Positions 17,079-25,089 are shown, counted from the first letter of the stretch. The stretch: 53,434 nucleotides of DNA from Cryobacterium sp. N22 (GCF_002929555.1 NZ_PJJP01000016.1:1-53434); one strand, 5' to 3'. A program made the numbers and translations. Notes: generated by a model not told the origin, from the letters alone.

Positions 17079-17684
17079 ATGATGCCCCAGTACCTCTACC
17101 TCGTGCGACACGGCGAACAGCAGGATGCCGAATACGGCCTGCCGGACGGCCCGCTGTCGCCGCGGGGCAAGCGTCAAGCCCACCTCATCGCCGAACGCTT
17201 GGGCGGGGTGCCGTTCACCGGCGCCTGGCATTCGCCGCTGCAACGCGCCGCGGAAACGGCCGCCATCATCGCCGACCGCCTGCCGTCGCTCACGCCCGAG
17301 CCGACACCGCTGCTGTTCGACTGCGTTCCCTCCGGCCGGGCGCCGGAGATGCCCAAGGCGTACGCGCCGTTCTTCAACTCCGTCAGCGAGGACTCCATCG
17401 AGGCCGGCCGCGCCCAGATGGAGGACGCCGTCGCCGAGTTCCTGCATCCGCACCGCGGCCCCCGGCACGACCTGCTGATCACCCACAACTTCGTCATCGC
17501 CTGGTTCGTCCGCGAGGTGCTCGGCGCCCCGGACTGGCGGTGGATCAGCATCAACCAGGCCAACTGCGGCCTCACCGTGCTGCAGCAAAAGCCCGGCCGA
17601 CCGTGGTCGTTGGTCACCCACAACGACCTCGGCCACCTGCCGGTGGAGCTGCGCACCGGCCTGCCGGATCCGCTGCTGTTCTAG
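17079..17684 (+). CDS. Histidine phosphatase (phosphoglycerate mutase-like) family protein
   Basis: 201 residues. The catalytic phospho-His motif LVRHGEQ is at about 8-14, followed by LSPRGKRQA and HSPLQRAAETA, and a second His in LITHNFVIAWF, the full 2H phosphatase set. Tandem ATG codons at 17079 and 17082 follow AAAGGGCG. The phosphomonoester substrate is not predictable. It ends close to the convergent broken SnoaL-like gene. Confidence 0.88.
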   Translation: MMPQYLYLVRHGEQQDAEYGLPDGPLSPRGKRQAHLIAERLGGVPFTGAWHSPLQRAAETAAIIADRLPSLTPEPTPLLFDCVPSGRAPEMPKAYAPFFNSVSEDSIEAGRAQMEDAVAEFLHPHRGPRHDLLITHNFVIAWFVREVLGAPDWRWISINQANCGLTVLQQKPGRPWSLVTHNDLGHLPVELRTGLPDPLLF

Positions 17685-17710
17685 GGGCGAGGCACGCAGC
17701 GTCGGGCGGG

Positions 17711-18082
17711 TCAGTCGAGGATCTTCCAGAAGGAATCCTTGCGGCGGATCTTCCCGCCGGAATCGAATTCGAGCAGGTCGACCCCGCGCACCTCGAGGCG
17801 CTGGCCCGAGACCGACGTGCCGGTGAGAGTCCACTCCGAGACACCCACATCGCCGCACACCCAGTGCCGGTCGTCGCCCTAGTGCACGTCAGGGATACCC
17901 TCGAATCGGGTGGCGAGCCCCGCCCGCACGTCGGCCTTGCCTACGAAGACATCGCCGCGGGGCTTCGCACCCCGGGGCAGGTAGAAGACACAATCGTCGG
18001 CGAAATAGCCCATGATCGCGTCCAGGTCGTGGCTGTTGAACGCCGCCAGGAACCCCCTCAGCGTGTCGTGTGTGACTGTCAT
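17711..18082 (-). pseudogene. SnoaL-like/NTF2-fold protein gene interrupted by an in-frame TAG
   Basis: The frame starts at ATG 18082 behind a strong GAGGAGG and reads MTVTHDTLRGFLAAFNSHDL onward as an NTF2/SnoaL fold. It hits TAG at 17879-17881 after GIPDVH. In the same frame, reading past the TAG gives GDDRHWVCGDVGVSEWTLTG and continues to KDSFWKILD and a normal TGA at 17711, a perfect family-like C-terminus. So a single codon, probably TAC or TAT for Tyr, has become a stop: 124 codons in all, the first 67 translated. This may be a nonsense mutation or a sequencing error. The remnant without half the beta-sheet should not fold. Confidence 0.85.
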
Positions 18083-18145
18083 GTCGACCGGCCTCCTCTT
18101 TGTGCGCGTGCTCCGCTTGTTGCGAGAGTAGCCAGCACCGACGGG

Positions 18146-18637
18146 TCAGGGGGTCGGGGTGAGCACCTTTCGGTACCAATTCGTGGCGTTCGGGTTGTCG
18201 TTGTACGGGGGAACATCCTCATACCCGGAGCGCTGGTACAGCGCCCCGGCCGCCTCGAGGCTCGAGTTCGTGTCGAGAACCATCTCCGTGGCCCCGAACG
18301 CCCGGGCCCGGGCTTCGAGCTCGGCGAGCAGCAGGCTGCCCCAGCCGCGGCCGCGCACCTCCGGTTGCAGCCAGAGGTGTTTCGCCTCGAACCGCACCGC
18401 ACCATCCGCACCGTCGTCGATGCGACGGATGCCGCCGCAGCCCACAAAGGTGCGGGATCCCTGCGCCTCGCTCACGAGCAGGAACTGGCCGCGCGGCGGA
18501 ACGAACTGCTCGGGAGTCGGAAACGTGGTGCGGTAGCCGCCCGCTGAGGGGAACGTGGACGCGCGATCGCTGAAGTACTGGGTGAGCAGGGTGATGGACC
18601 CCGCATCCGTGACGGAGACCGCGGTGAATTCAGGCAT
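18146..18637 (-). CDS. GNAT-family N-acetyltransferase
   Basis: 163 residues. The acetyl-CoA motif A is seen as LQPEVRGRGWGSLLLAELEA (about 91-110), and the C-terminal LEAAGALYQRSGYEDVPPYN is typical of GNAT motif B. The acceptor is unknown; the form resembles MarR-fused or stand-alone small-molecule acetylases. ATG 18637 has no good ribosome-binding site but has TACCCT 6 bases upstream, so it is likely leaderless. It is divergent from dapB. Confidence 0.88.
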   Translation of the reverse strand: MPEFTAVSVTDAGSITLLTQYFSDRASTFPSAGGYRTTFPTPEQFVPPRGQFLLVSEAQGSRTFVGCGGIRRIDDGADGAVRFEAKHLWLQPEVRGRGWGSLLLAELEARARAFGATEMVLDTNSSLEAAGALYQRSGYEDVPPYNDNPNATNWYRKVLTPTP

Positions 18638-18643
18638 GCCCCT

Positions 18644-18649
18644 AGGGTA
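18644..18649 (-). promoter_or_regulatory. -10 hexamer TACCCT of the GNAT gene (leaderless)
   Basis: Six bases separate the minus-strand TACCCT from the ATG at 18637. It shares the 60-bp divergent gap with the dapB promoter. Confidence 0.45.
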
Positions 18650-18685
18650 CGTGCCTCGGTGCCGGGGGCAACCGTCACCGCTTGG

Positions 18686-18691
18686 TAGATT
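18686..18691 (+). promoter_or_regulatory. -10 hexamer TAGATT of dapB (leaderless)
   Basis: TAGATT is followed by GGCAGC and the ATG at 18698. No Shine-Dalgarno of useful strength is present. Confidence 0.5.
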
Positions 18692-18697
18692 GGCAGC

Positions 18698-19525
18698 ATG
18701 ACAACACGGGTGGCCATCGTCGGCGCAACGGGCAAGATGGGCCGCCTCGTCGGTGGCCTGGTGGAGAGCACGCCGGGGTACGAGGTTGTCGCCCGGCTCA
18801 ATTCCGCCAGCGCCCTGTCCGAGATGCTCGGCGCCGATGTGGCCATCGACCTCACTGTGCCGGCGGTCAGCCAGGGCGTGGTCGACTTCGCCATCGACAA
18901 CGGCATCCGTGTGCTCGTCGGCACCTCGGGCTGGTCCCAGGCCCGCATCGACGCGCTCGGCCACAAGCTCACCGGCCGCACGGATGTCGGCGTCGTGATC
19001 ATCCCCAATTTCTCGCTCGGCTCGGTGCTCGGCACGGCCTTCGCGGCCCTCGCCGCCCGGTTCTTCGACTCGATCGAGATCGTCGAGGCGCATCAGGCCG
19101 GCAAGGTCGACTCCCCGTCGGGAACCGCCGTGCGCACGGCCGAGCTGATGGCCGCCGCCCGCGCCGGACTCGGCCCCGTCTCCGCACCGCACATCGACCA
19201 GCGTGCCCGCGGCCAGCAGGTCGCCACGGTCCCGGTGCACAGCCTGCGCCTGGCCGGCGTGCTGGCCCGCCAGGACGTGATCTTCGGCGGCTCGGGGGAG
19301 ACCCTCACGATCACCCACAACACCCTCTCCGCCGAGGCCTACGAACGCGGCATCCTGGTTGCCCTGGCCGCCGCCGGCGACTGCGTCGGGGTGACCGTCG
19401 GACTCGACAAGCTGATCGACCTGGGGCTCACCGGTGAGGTGCCCGAGCCTGCCGCGGCGTCCGCCGGGCCGCCAGCCGGGCCGCCCGCGGCACCGGAAGA
19501 CGCCGAGATGGAGCCCGGCGAATGA
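18698..19525 (+). CDS. dapB: 4-hydroxy-tetrahydrodipicolinate reductase
   Basis: Second committed step of lysine/diaminopimelate synthesis, using NAD(P)H. 275 residues: the nucleotide-binding AIVGATGKMGRLV at the N-terminus and the family signature EIVEAHQAGKVDSPSGTA, with catalytic His and Lys. The last ~30 residues are an Ala/Pro/Glu-rich tail not needed for the fold. The start at ATG 18698 fits a leaderless mRNA. The stop overlaps the next start (ATGA), so the downstream membrane protein is cotranscribed. dapA and dapF are elsewhere in this window. Confidence 0.96.
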   Translation: MTTRVAIVGATGKMGRLVGGLVESTPGYEVVARLNSASALSEMLGADVAIDLTVPAVSQGVVDFAIDNGIRVLVGTSGWSQARIDALGHKLTGRTDVGVVIIPNFSLGSVLGTAFAALAARFFDSIEIVEAHQAGKVDSPSGTAVRTAELMAAARAGLGPVSAPHIDQRARGQQVATVPVHSLRLAGVLARQDVIFGGSGETLTITHNTLSAEAYERGILVALAAAGDCVGVTVGLDKLIDLGLTGEVPEPAAASAGPPAGPPAAPEDAEMEPGE

Positions 19526-19965
19526 AGGGCCGCATCGCCGTCATCGTAATGGCCCTCCTGCTCGTTTTCTACCTGGTGCTCGTCGGTTCGCGCGCTGTGC
19601 TTTTCATGCAAAGCGGTGACCCCGTCGGCGTCCTCATCGGCATCGCGCTCATCGTGCTGCCACTGATCGGCGCCTGGGCGTTGGTGCGGGAGATCAGCTT
19701 CGGCATCCGTTGCGAACGCCTGGTCCACCAGCTCGACGCCGAGGGCGCCCTGCCCGTGAACGACCTGCCCAGCCGTCCGAGCGGCCGCCCCTACCGCGAC
19801 GCGGCCGACGCCCAGTTCCCGCAGTACCAAGAGGCCGTGGATGCCGCACCCCAGGACTGGCGGGCATGGTTCCGCCTCGGACTGGCCTACGACGCGTCGG
19901 GCGACCGGCGCCGCGCCCGCTCGGCCCTCCGCACCGCGATGGCCCTGGAGAAGTCCGCGGCCTGA
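19522..19965 (+). CDS. Small membrane protein with C-terminal TPR-like helix pair
   Basis: 147 residues. Two membrane helices (about 5-27 and 36-57) are followed by a cytoplasmic segment ending in AWFRLGLAYDASGDRRRARSALRTAMAL-type sequence, a single TPR-like motif. It overlaps dapB by 4 bases (ATGA), so translation is coupled. Similar short proteins accompany dapB in related actinobacteria, but no function is known. Confidence 0.85.
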   Translation: MKGRIAVIVMALLLVFYLVLVGSRAVLFMQSGDPVGVLIGIALIVLPLIGAWALVREISFGIRCERLVHQLDAEGALPVNDLPSRPSGRPYRDAADAQFPQYQEAVDAAPQDWRAWFRLGLAYDASGDRRRARSALRTAMALEKSAA

Positions 19966-19987
19966 GCCGCCCCTGGGCCGCTATGCG

Positions 19988-20060
19988 GGTGCCGCGCCAC
20001 TATGCGGGTGGCGTGCCACCCGCGCAACGGCGCCTTCCCCGCATACCTCGAGTTGCCCCA
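19988..20060 (+). repeat. Palindromic GGCGCC element, copy A
   Basis: The hairpin core (19988-20034) is followed by the conserved tail CCCCGCATACCTCGAGTTGCCCCA. It matches copy B (20166-20238) over the whole 73 bp with roughly nine differences, and matches the core of copy C near 21442. Confidence 0.85.
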
Positions 20061-20165
20061 TCCGCTGGGCAGCCAGCGGCCATACGGATGCCGCGCCCCT
20101 GCGCCCCCTGCGCGGTGTCGCGCCGGGGATTTCGGGCCGCTGAGCGTCTCTGGCGCCGTCGTGCG

Positions 20166-20238
20166 GGCGCCGCGCCGTTAGGCGGGTGGCGCGCCACCCG
20201 CACAGCGGCGCCTGCCCCGCATACCTCGAGTTGCCCCA
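20166..20238 (+). repeat. Palindromic GGCGCC element, copy B
   Basis: The core contains GCGGGTGGCGCGCCACCCGC, a perfect 20-bp palindrome, inside wider imperfect arms, followed by the same tail as copy A. It ends 38 bp from the stop of the AbiEi/DUF559-like gene. Confidence 0.85.
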
Positions 20239-20275
20239 TCTGCAGGTGCCGCGTCTTCGGTCGGTGCTGCCGTCC

Positions 20276-21256
20276 TCAGTGCTCGGCGAGCCGAGGGCGC
20301 CCCCGGGTCAGACCGAGGTGGGCCAGCCGCGCCGTCAAGCGCGGCACGCTCATCCCGGTGGCGTGGTCCCACCGCACGAAGCCGCGCACCTGGAGCCGAA
20401 TGGCATCCTCACGGAGTTTTTCCTCGTACACGACCTCTGCCGGAGTGCGCCCGGCGAGCATCACCGGGTCGAAGTACTTCACCCGGCCGTCGCTCTCACC
20501 CACACCCCGCACGTAGAGCCAGAAGAAGTCGGAGAAGACCGTACGGTCGTCGATCACGAACGGATGTTGCAACTCCGGCTCGGGCAGTCCGGCCAGCGCG
20601 ATCGTCACTCGACTGCCCGACTCGTCGGGGGAGCCCGAGAGCGGCGTGGCGAAGTCGATCACCGTGCGTGCCCGCACCGACCCGCGGAACGGCAGCATCC
20701 GGTGCCAGGTTTCGAGCAGCGTTGCCCGGTCGGTGAGCGGCGGCAGTCGACCAGATCGGTCCACGGCCAAGGCTCGGTCGGCCGCGGCGACGGCCGACCG
20801 GAGATCCACCACCGTCGCAAGTTCGATCACCGTGCGAGCGACCGACGTGACCAACACCCCATCCCGCATGGTTACATCTCGCTCGTCAAAGCCCACCGTG
20901 TGTCGACGGATGCCGGACTCCGAGCGACCTCCGGTTGACCGTTGGCCGAGGAAATGCACGTCATCGGGCCACGTTGCCAGGATCGGCAGCTGCCACAGCG
21001 CCGCCGCCGACTGGTGCGACAGCGGCAGCGCGCTCCCGCGCGCGAGCGACGCGGCCCGGACCCGCAGCGCATACCGTTGGTTCCGGTCGAGGCCGGCCCA
21101 GACCGCGGCGGGGCAGTACTGGCCCCAGCCGATGCGGTGCAGGTAGCCCCGCTCGGCAGCGCGACGCAAGCGCAGGTCAGCGCCGAGGGCTCGCCGGTAG
21201 TCGGCGGCCAGGATCACCTCGGGTGGGACGGACGGTTGTTCTCGGGGAATGGTCAT
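20276..21256 (-). CDS. AbiEi-antitoxin-domain / DUF559-like protein
   Basis: 326 residues. The N-terminal ~60 look like the winged-helix domain of AbiEi-type proteins (LRRAAERGYLHRIGWGQYCP), followed by a conserved LPLSHQSAAALWQLP. The C-terminal part has SGSRVTIALAGLPEPELQ and SDFFWLYVRGVGESDGRVKY ending VVRWDHATG-like, resembling a degenerate DUF559/Vsr-type nuclease fold. No adjacent toxin gene is present. ATG 21256 was chosen because the domain starts just after it; ATG 21289 is possible. It is a member of a large actinobacterial paralogous family of unknown role, and is flanked on both sides by the palindromic element. Confidence 0.65.
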   Translation of the reverse strand: MTIPREQPSVPPEVILAADYRRALGADLRLRRAAERGYLHRIGWGQYCPAAVWAGLDRNQRYALRVRAASLARGSALPLSHQSAAALWQLPILATWPDDVHFLGQRSTGGRSESGIRRHTVGFDERDVTMRDGVLVTSVARTVIELATVVDLRSAVAAADRALAVDRSGRLPPLTDRATLLETWHRMLPFRGSVRARTVIDFATPLSGSPDESGSRVTIALAGLPEPELQHPFVIDDRTVFSDFFWLYVRGVGESDGRVKYFDPVMLAGRTPAEVVYEEKLREDAIRLQVRGFVRWDHATGMSVPRLTARLAHLGLTRGRPRLAEH

Positions 21257-21422
21257 CGGGCGAGTCTGGGCGCGAGGTACCCGGGCCATGGCCACCGGAC
21301 TGGGGTTGTGGAAAACTCTGGGCGGGCGCGCCTGTGAAGGACCGGCGCGCCAGGCGCAGCACCCTTGCGGTGACGGCACGGCTCGGCCTGCGGAGGTGAG
21401 GACTAGGTGAACCCGAGCGGAA

Positions 21423-21502
21423 ACTCGAGCTGTGCGGGACTGGCGCCGCTAGGCAGGTGGCGCGCCACCCGCCTAACGGCGCCTACCCCGCATAACGAGA
21501 TT
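21423..21502 (+). repeat. Palindromic GGCGCC element, copy C
   Basis: The most symmetrical copy: ACTCGAGCTGTGCGGG on the left mirrors the CCCGCATAACGAG tail on the right. The inner arms GGCGCCGCTAGGCAGGTGGC and GCCACCCGCCTAACGGCGCC (21442-21483) pair at 18 of 20. It lies between the AbiEi/DUF559-like gene start and the stop of the epimerase gene; the remaining 280-bp gap shows nothing else. Confidence 0.85.
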
Positions 21503-21536
21503 CAGCCACGGCGCGCGACGAGCCCCCGAACAACCG

Positions 21537-22424
21537 CTAGCGCAGCATCCAGGTGACGGCTTCGGCGGCCGTGCGGTGGGTGAAGCGGAACCCGTCGGCC
21601 TGCAGCTTCGCCGAACTCACCCGCTGGTCGGCGAGCAGCAGCTGCCTGGCGGCATCCTGCAGCGCGAGGGTGAGCACGAACTCGGGCACTGGGATGAAGC
21701 ATGGCCGGCGCAGCGCCGAGGCCACAGCCCGGATCACGTCGTTGGAGGTCGCCGGGGTGGGGCCGGTGAGGTTCACCGGGCCGCTCAGCTCGGAGGCGGT
21801 GAGCAGGTGAACGATCGCGGCGGCTTCGTCGTGCAGGCTCACCCACGGCCAGATCTGGCTGCCACGGCCGAGCGGGCCGGCGAGGCCGAGCCGCACGATC
21901 GGCATCAGGGGCTTCAGCGCGCCGCCCTTGGCGAGCACCAGGCCGGTGCGCAGCAGCACCACCCGGGTGCCCGCCGGGGCCAGCCGGGCCTCCGCCTCCC
22001 AGGTCGTCACGACGGTGGCGAGGAAGTCGGAGCCCGGTGCGGACTCCTCGGTGAGCTCCTCGCCGGGCCGGTTGCCGTAGATCCCCACGGCGGACGCGTT
22101 CAGCAGCACCTTCGGTGGGGTGCCGGCCCGGCGCATGGCGTCGGTGAGGGTGCGCGCGGCCTGCACCCGTGATTCCATGATGTGGCGCCGGTGGGACTTG
22201 GTCCACGGCAACCGTCCGATCGAGGCGCCGGAGAGGTTGATCACCGCATCCACGCCGTCGAGCACGGCGGGATCGAGGCTCAGCGTCGCCGGATCCCAGC
22301 GCACCTCGGACCGGGACCGCGGCGGGCGTCGTACGAGACGCAGCACGGTGTGCCCGGCGGCCTCCAGCTGGCGGGTGAGTTCGGAGCCGATGAGCCCGGA
22401 AGCTCCGGAGATGAGCACGCGCAT
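21537..22424 (-). CDS. TIGR01777-family NAD-dependent epimerase/SDR protein (YfcH-like)
   Basis: 295-residue extended SDR. The Rossmann motif is ISGASGLIGSELTRQL at the N-terminus, followed by INLSGASIGRLPWT, NASAVGIYG (with Tyr of the active-site region) and a C-terminal DUF1731 tail (QRVSSAKLQADGFRFTH). The natural substrate of the family is unknown; a link to cell-division or sugar-nucleotide chemistry has been suggested. It follows the osmC gene by 18 bases on the same strand and is likely cotranscribed. Confidence 0.9.
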   Translation of the reverse strand: MRVLISGASGLIGSELTRQLEAAGHTVLRLVRRPPRSRSEVRWDPATLSLDPAVLDGVDAVINLSGASIGRLPWTKSHRRHIMESRVQAARTLTDAMRRAGTPPKVLLNASAVGIYGNRPGEELTEESAPGSDFLATVVTTWEAEARLAPAGTRVVLLRTGLVLAKGGALKPLMPIVRLGLAGPLGRGSQIWPWVSLHDEAAAIVHLLTASELSGPVNLTGPTPATSNDVIRAVASALRRPCFIPVPEFVLTLALQDAARQLLLADQRVSSAKLQADGFRFTHRTAAEAVTWMLR

Positions 22425-22442
22425 GGGGCTACCGGCCCCTGC

Positions 22443-22868
22443 TCAGGCCAGCTCGGCTTCGATGGTGATCGGGATGCCCGTCAACGCCTGCGAGATCGGG
22501 CAGTTCACTTTCGCGTCCTGCGCGAAGGCCTCGAACTCCTCCTCGGTGATGCCGGGAACGTTGGCGCTGACGAGCAGGTGGCTGCCGGTGACGCCGGTCC
22601 CCGCGACGAAGGTGACCGCCGCCGTGGTCTGGATGTTCGTGGGGGTGTGCCCGGCCTCGGCCAGGATCTTGGCCAGCGCCATCGAGAAGCAGGATGCGTG
22701 GGCCGCGCCCAGCAGCTCCTCGGGGTTCGTCGTGTTGGCGGTGCCTTCGGCCCGGGCCTTCCAGTTCACCGGGAACGACCCGCCATGCGAGGAGTCGAGC
22801 GAGACGGTGCCGGATCCCGTCATCAGGTCGCCGGTCCATACGGTGGTTGCTTCGCTGGTCAGGGCCAT
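22443..22868 (-). CDS. OsmC-family hydroperoxide reductase
   Basis: 141 residues. Both redox Cys residues are present, Cys60 in AAHASCFSMAL and Cys123 in NCPISQAL, matching the OsmC/Ohr catalytic pair; the overall pattern (GTANTTNPEELLGAAHASC) is OsmC rather than Ohr. It detoxifies organic peroxides. ATG 22868 has AGGAGGT 7 bases upstream, the best ribosome-binding site in this region. It lies upstream of the epimerase gene on the same strand. Confidence 0.92.
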   Translation of the reverse strand: MALTSEATTVWTGDLMTGSGTVSLDSSHGGSFPVNWKARAEGTANTTNPEELLGAAHASCFSMALAKILAEAGHTPTNIQTTAAVTFVAGTGVTGSHLLVSANVPGITEEEFEAFAQDAKVNCPISQALTGIPITIEAELA

Positions 22869-22966
22869 GGTGTTACCTCCTGGAAGTGGAGCACCAGCCT
22901 AACCGTCGGGACTGAACCGTTCACAGGAAATCCCCGGGTGCCGGGCAGGTTGGTCAGCGACCGCGG

Positions 22967-23470
22967 TCAGGGGGCCGCCGGGCCGCGACCGAGAATCCCG
23001 GCCCGCACCAGCAGGAGGTACAACTGGCAGCCCAGGCAGTAGTCGAATGCCGCGTTCAGGAACGCCGCCACGAACGCGGCCGCGGCCGCGAGGGGCACAG
23101 CGGCCGTCACCCCGGCCAGGCCGAGCAGCACGCCGGTCAGGGCGACCAGCAGGCCCACCCCCTGGGCGAAGGTGGGCGGCGCCGGGTCTTCGAGCCCGGC
23201 CGGCGGGCCGAGCCGCGGGCGCACGAGGGCCTTGTAGATCCAGCCGTACGGATGCCGGGCGGCCCCGGCGACGGCGCCCCAGGCGAACACCGCCGTCTGC
23301 ACGGCGAGCAACGCCAGGGCGGCCGCGGATGCGCCGACCAGCGCGAGGAAGATCACCGCCAGCAGCACGGCGGCGGTGATGGCCGCGCCGAACCTGGGGC
23401 CGCGCGGGTCGATGCCCGCCCGCTTCGAGGCAGAGGCAGAGGTAGCGGCAGCGGGATCTGGCTGGGTCAT
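22967..23470 (-). CDS. DUF4395 membrane protein
   Basis: 167 residues with about four hydrophobic helices and the family motif YCLGCQLYLLLVR near the C-terminus, containing a CxxC. It is commonly found beside a thioredoxin-like gene, as here, where the two overlap by 4 bases (ATGA). A role in transmembrane thiol or sulfur handling is plausible but unproven. Confidence 0.85.
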   Translation of the reverse strand: MTQPDPAAATSASASKRAGIDPRGPRFGAAITAAVLLAVIFLALVGASAAALALLAVQTAVFAWGAVAGAARHPYGWIYKALVRPRLGPPAGLEDPAPPTFAQGVGLLVALTGVLLGLAGVTAAVPLAAAAAFVAAFLNAAFDYCLGCQLYLLLVRAGILGRGPAAP

Positions 23471-23928
23471 CGGGACTCCTGAACGTCACGGGCAAGGTCG
23501 TCGAGGTGCGCGTGCAAGGCGGCCCGGTTCGGCACGCCGCCCACCCTGGCGCGCACCCGGCCGTCCCGGTCGAGCACCAGCGTGGTGGGGGTCTGCAGAA
23601 CCTTGAACCGCCGGGCGAGGTCGGCGCGATGGGTGAGGTCCACGTCCACGTGCCGCACGCCGGTGCGGGCATCCGCCACCTGGCCCAGCAGCACGCTCGT
23701 GCCCGGGCAGCGGGTGCAGAACTCGGTGGAGAACTGCAGCAGCGTCGCCGCGGAGCCGAAGACCCGAGGGGAATTCGACGCGGACAGGCCCAGTTGCGCG
23801 GCAGTGACGGCATCCGCCGAGCCGTTCGATCGCGTGACCCGGCCCTGCCGGCGGCGCCAGACCAGTCCCAGCACGGTGGTCAGCGAGACCAGCAGCACCA
23901 GAACGAGCACAGCGGTGGCGGGATTCAT
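23467..23928 (-). CDS. Membrane-anchored thioredoxin-like protein
   Basis: 153 residues: an N-terminal membrane helix (about 5-24) then a thioredoxin fold with Cys71-Thr-Arg-Cys74-Pro and a cis-Pro region QTPTTLVLDRDGRV. The CTRC motif differs from the classic CGPC. ATG 23928 has no ribosome-binding site; TAGCCT lies 7 bases upstream, so it is likely leaderless. It is translationally coupled to the DUF4395 gene. Confidence 0.87.
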   Translation of the reverse strand: MNPATAVLVLVLLVSLTTVLGLVWRRRQGRVTRSNGSADAVTAAQLGLSASNSPRVFGSAATLLQFSTEFCTRCPGTSVLLGQVADARTGVRHVDVDLTHRADLARRFKVLQTPTTLVLDRDGRVRARVGGVPNRAALHAHLDDLARDVQESR

Positions 23929-23935
23929 GCAGGCG

Positions 23936-23941
23936 AGGCTA
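23936..23941 (-). promoter_or_regulatory. -10 hexamer TAGCCT of the thioredoxin-like gene (leaderless)
   Basis: The minus-strand TAGCCT is separated from ATG 23928 by 7 bases. Confidence 0.45.
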
Positions 23942-24028
23942 CGCCGCGGCGGGCCTCAGACCCCTCGTATGACGGCAGATGACGCGCGCGAGGGCGGGCG
24001 TGGAGGCGCGGGAGGGCGCGCTAGACGA

Positions 24029-24034
24029 TAACCT
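24029..24034 (+). promoter_or_regulatory. -10 hexamer TAACCT of dapA (leaderless)
   Basis: TAACCT, then GTAAAAC, then the GTG start at 24042. No ribosome-binding site is present. Confidence 0.55.
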
Positions 24035-24041
24035 GTAAAAC

Positions 24042-25019
24042 GTGTCTACTCCTTACAACCCCTTCGGGCAGGTCCTCGTCGCCCTGGTGACACCTTTCAC
24101 CGCTGACGGAGAGGTCGCCTGGGCCGATGTCGAGAAGCACATCGACGACGTCATCACCGCCGGGGCCGACGGCATCGTCGTCACCGGCACCACCGGCGAA
24201 ACCTCCACCCTCACCGACCCCGAGAAGATCCGGCTCGTCGAGGTCGGCAAGGACGTCGCGGCCGGTCGCGCCAAGATCATCACCGGCGGCGGCTCGAACG
24301 AGACCGCGCACGCCATGCAGCTCGCCAAGCAGAGCGAGAAGGCCGGCGCCGACGGCAACATGATCGTCACGCCGTACTACAACAAGCCCACCCAGGCCGG
24401 CGTGCTCACGCACTTCCGCATGATCGCGGATGCCACCGACCTGCCGGTGATCCTCTACGACATCCCGGGACGCACCGGCATCCCGATCACCTACGAGACC
24501 ATCCTGCGCGCCGCGAAGCACCCGAACATCCTCGCCGTGAAGGACGCCAAGGGCGACCTGGCCCAGGTCAGCCGGGTGCTCAACCAGACCGACCTGCTCT
24601 ACTTCTCCGGCGACGACCCCAACGTGCTCCCGCACCTGTCGATCGGCGCCACCGGCCTGATCGGCGTCACGGCGAACATCGCCGCGACCCCGTACCGCCA
24701 GATGGTGGATGCCGTGAACGCGGGCGACCTCAAGGCGGCCACGCTGGCGCACCAGCAGCTTGAGCCCCTCGTGCGCGCCGTGATGACCCACGTGCCCGGC
24801 ACCGTCGCGGCCAAGTACATCCTGCACGGGCTGGGGCGCATCGGCAGCCCCCGCGTGCGCCTGCCCCTGGTCGGTCCAGAGGAATCCGAGGCCGCCATGA
24901 TCGAAGACGAAATCGACCTCGTCCGGAACATCCCCGGCGTCGACTTCACCAACTTCCGCCCCGACCGCAACGCCGCCGCAGGCGGGGCGCTGCCCAAGGT
25001 CGCCGGAACCACACGCTAA
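24042..25019 (+). CDS. dapA: 4-hydroxy-tetrahydrodipicolinate synthase
   Basis: Condenses pyruvate with aspartate semialdehyde at the entry to lysine/diaminopimelate synthesis. 325 residues, TIM barrel. The Schiff-base Lys167 is in LAVKDAKGD, the Tyr of the proton relay is in TPYYNKP, and GTTGETSTL binds the pyruvate carboxylate. GTG 24042 is leaderless-like. It is followed by RNase J on the same strand after 70 bases, a conserved actinobacterial pair. Confidence 0.96.
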   Translation: MSTPYNPFGQVLVALVTPFTADGEVAWADVEKHIDDVITAGADGIVVTGTTGETSTLTDPEKIRLVEVGKDVAAGRAKIITGGGSNETAHAMQLAKQSEKAGADGNMIVTPYYNKPTQAGVLTHFRMIADATDLPVILYDIPGRTGIPITYETILRAAKHPNILAVKDAKGDLAQVSRVLNQTDLLYFSGDDPNVLPHLSIGATGLIGVTANIAATPYRQMVDAVNAGDLKAATLAHQQLEPLVRAVMTHVPGTVAAKYILHGLGRIGSPRVRLPLVGPEESEAAMIEDEIDLVRNIPGVDFTNFRPDRNAAAGGALPKVAGTTR

Positions 25020-25089
25020 AAGATAAACGCACCACGACATCAGAGCACCACTTACTTCACGCACCACCAACTCCACAATAGGAGGGCTT

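Larger units (their letters stand above)
19966..20275. other. 310-bp gene-free stretch with two palindromic repeats
   Basis: It lies between the TPR-like gene and the end of the AbiEi/DUF559-like gene. It contains two 73-bp copies of a palindromic element (19988-20060 and 20166-20238) and about 105 bp of GC-rich sequence between them. No credible open frame, tRNA or promoter is seen. Confidence 0.8.

Noticed and set aside
17614..17858. Short minus-strand frames over the end of the SnoaL-like gene
   Set aside because: The true frame is recovered by reading past the TAG at 17879; the others are shadows.
19988..20238. CRISPR or insertion-sequence ends
   Set aside because: Only two copies in tandem, no regular spacers, no transposase and no target-site duplication recognised; described as palindromic repeats instead.
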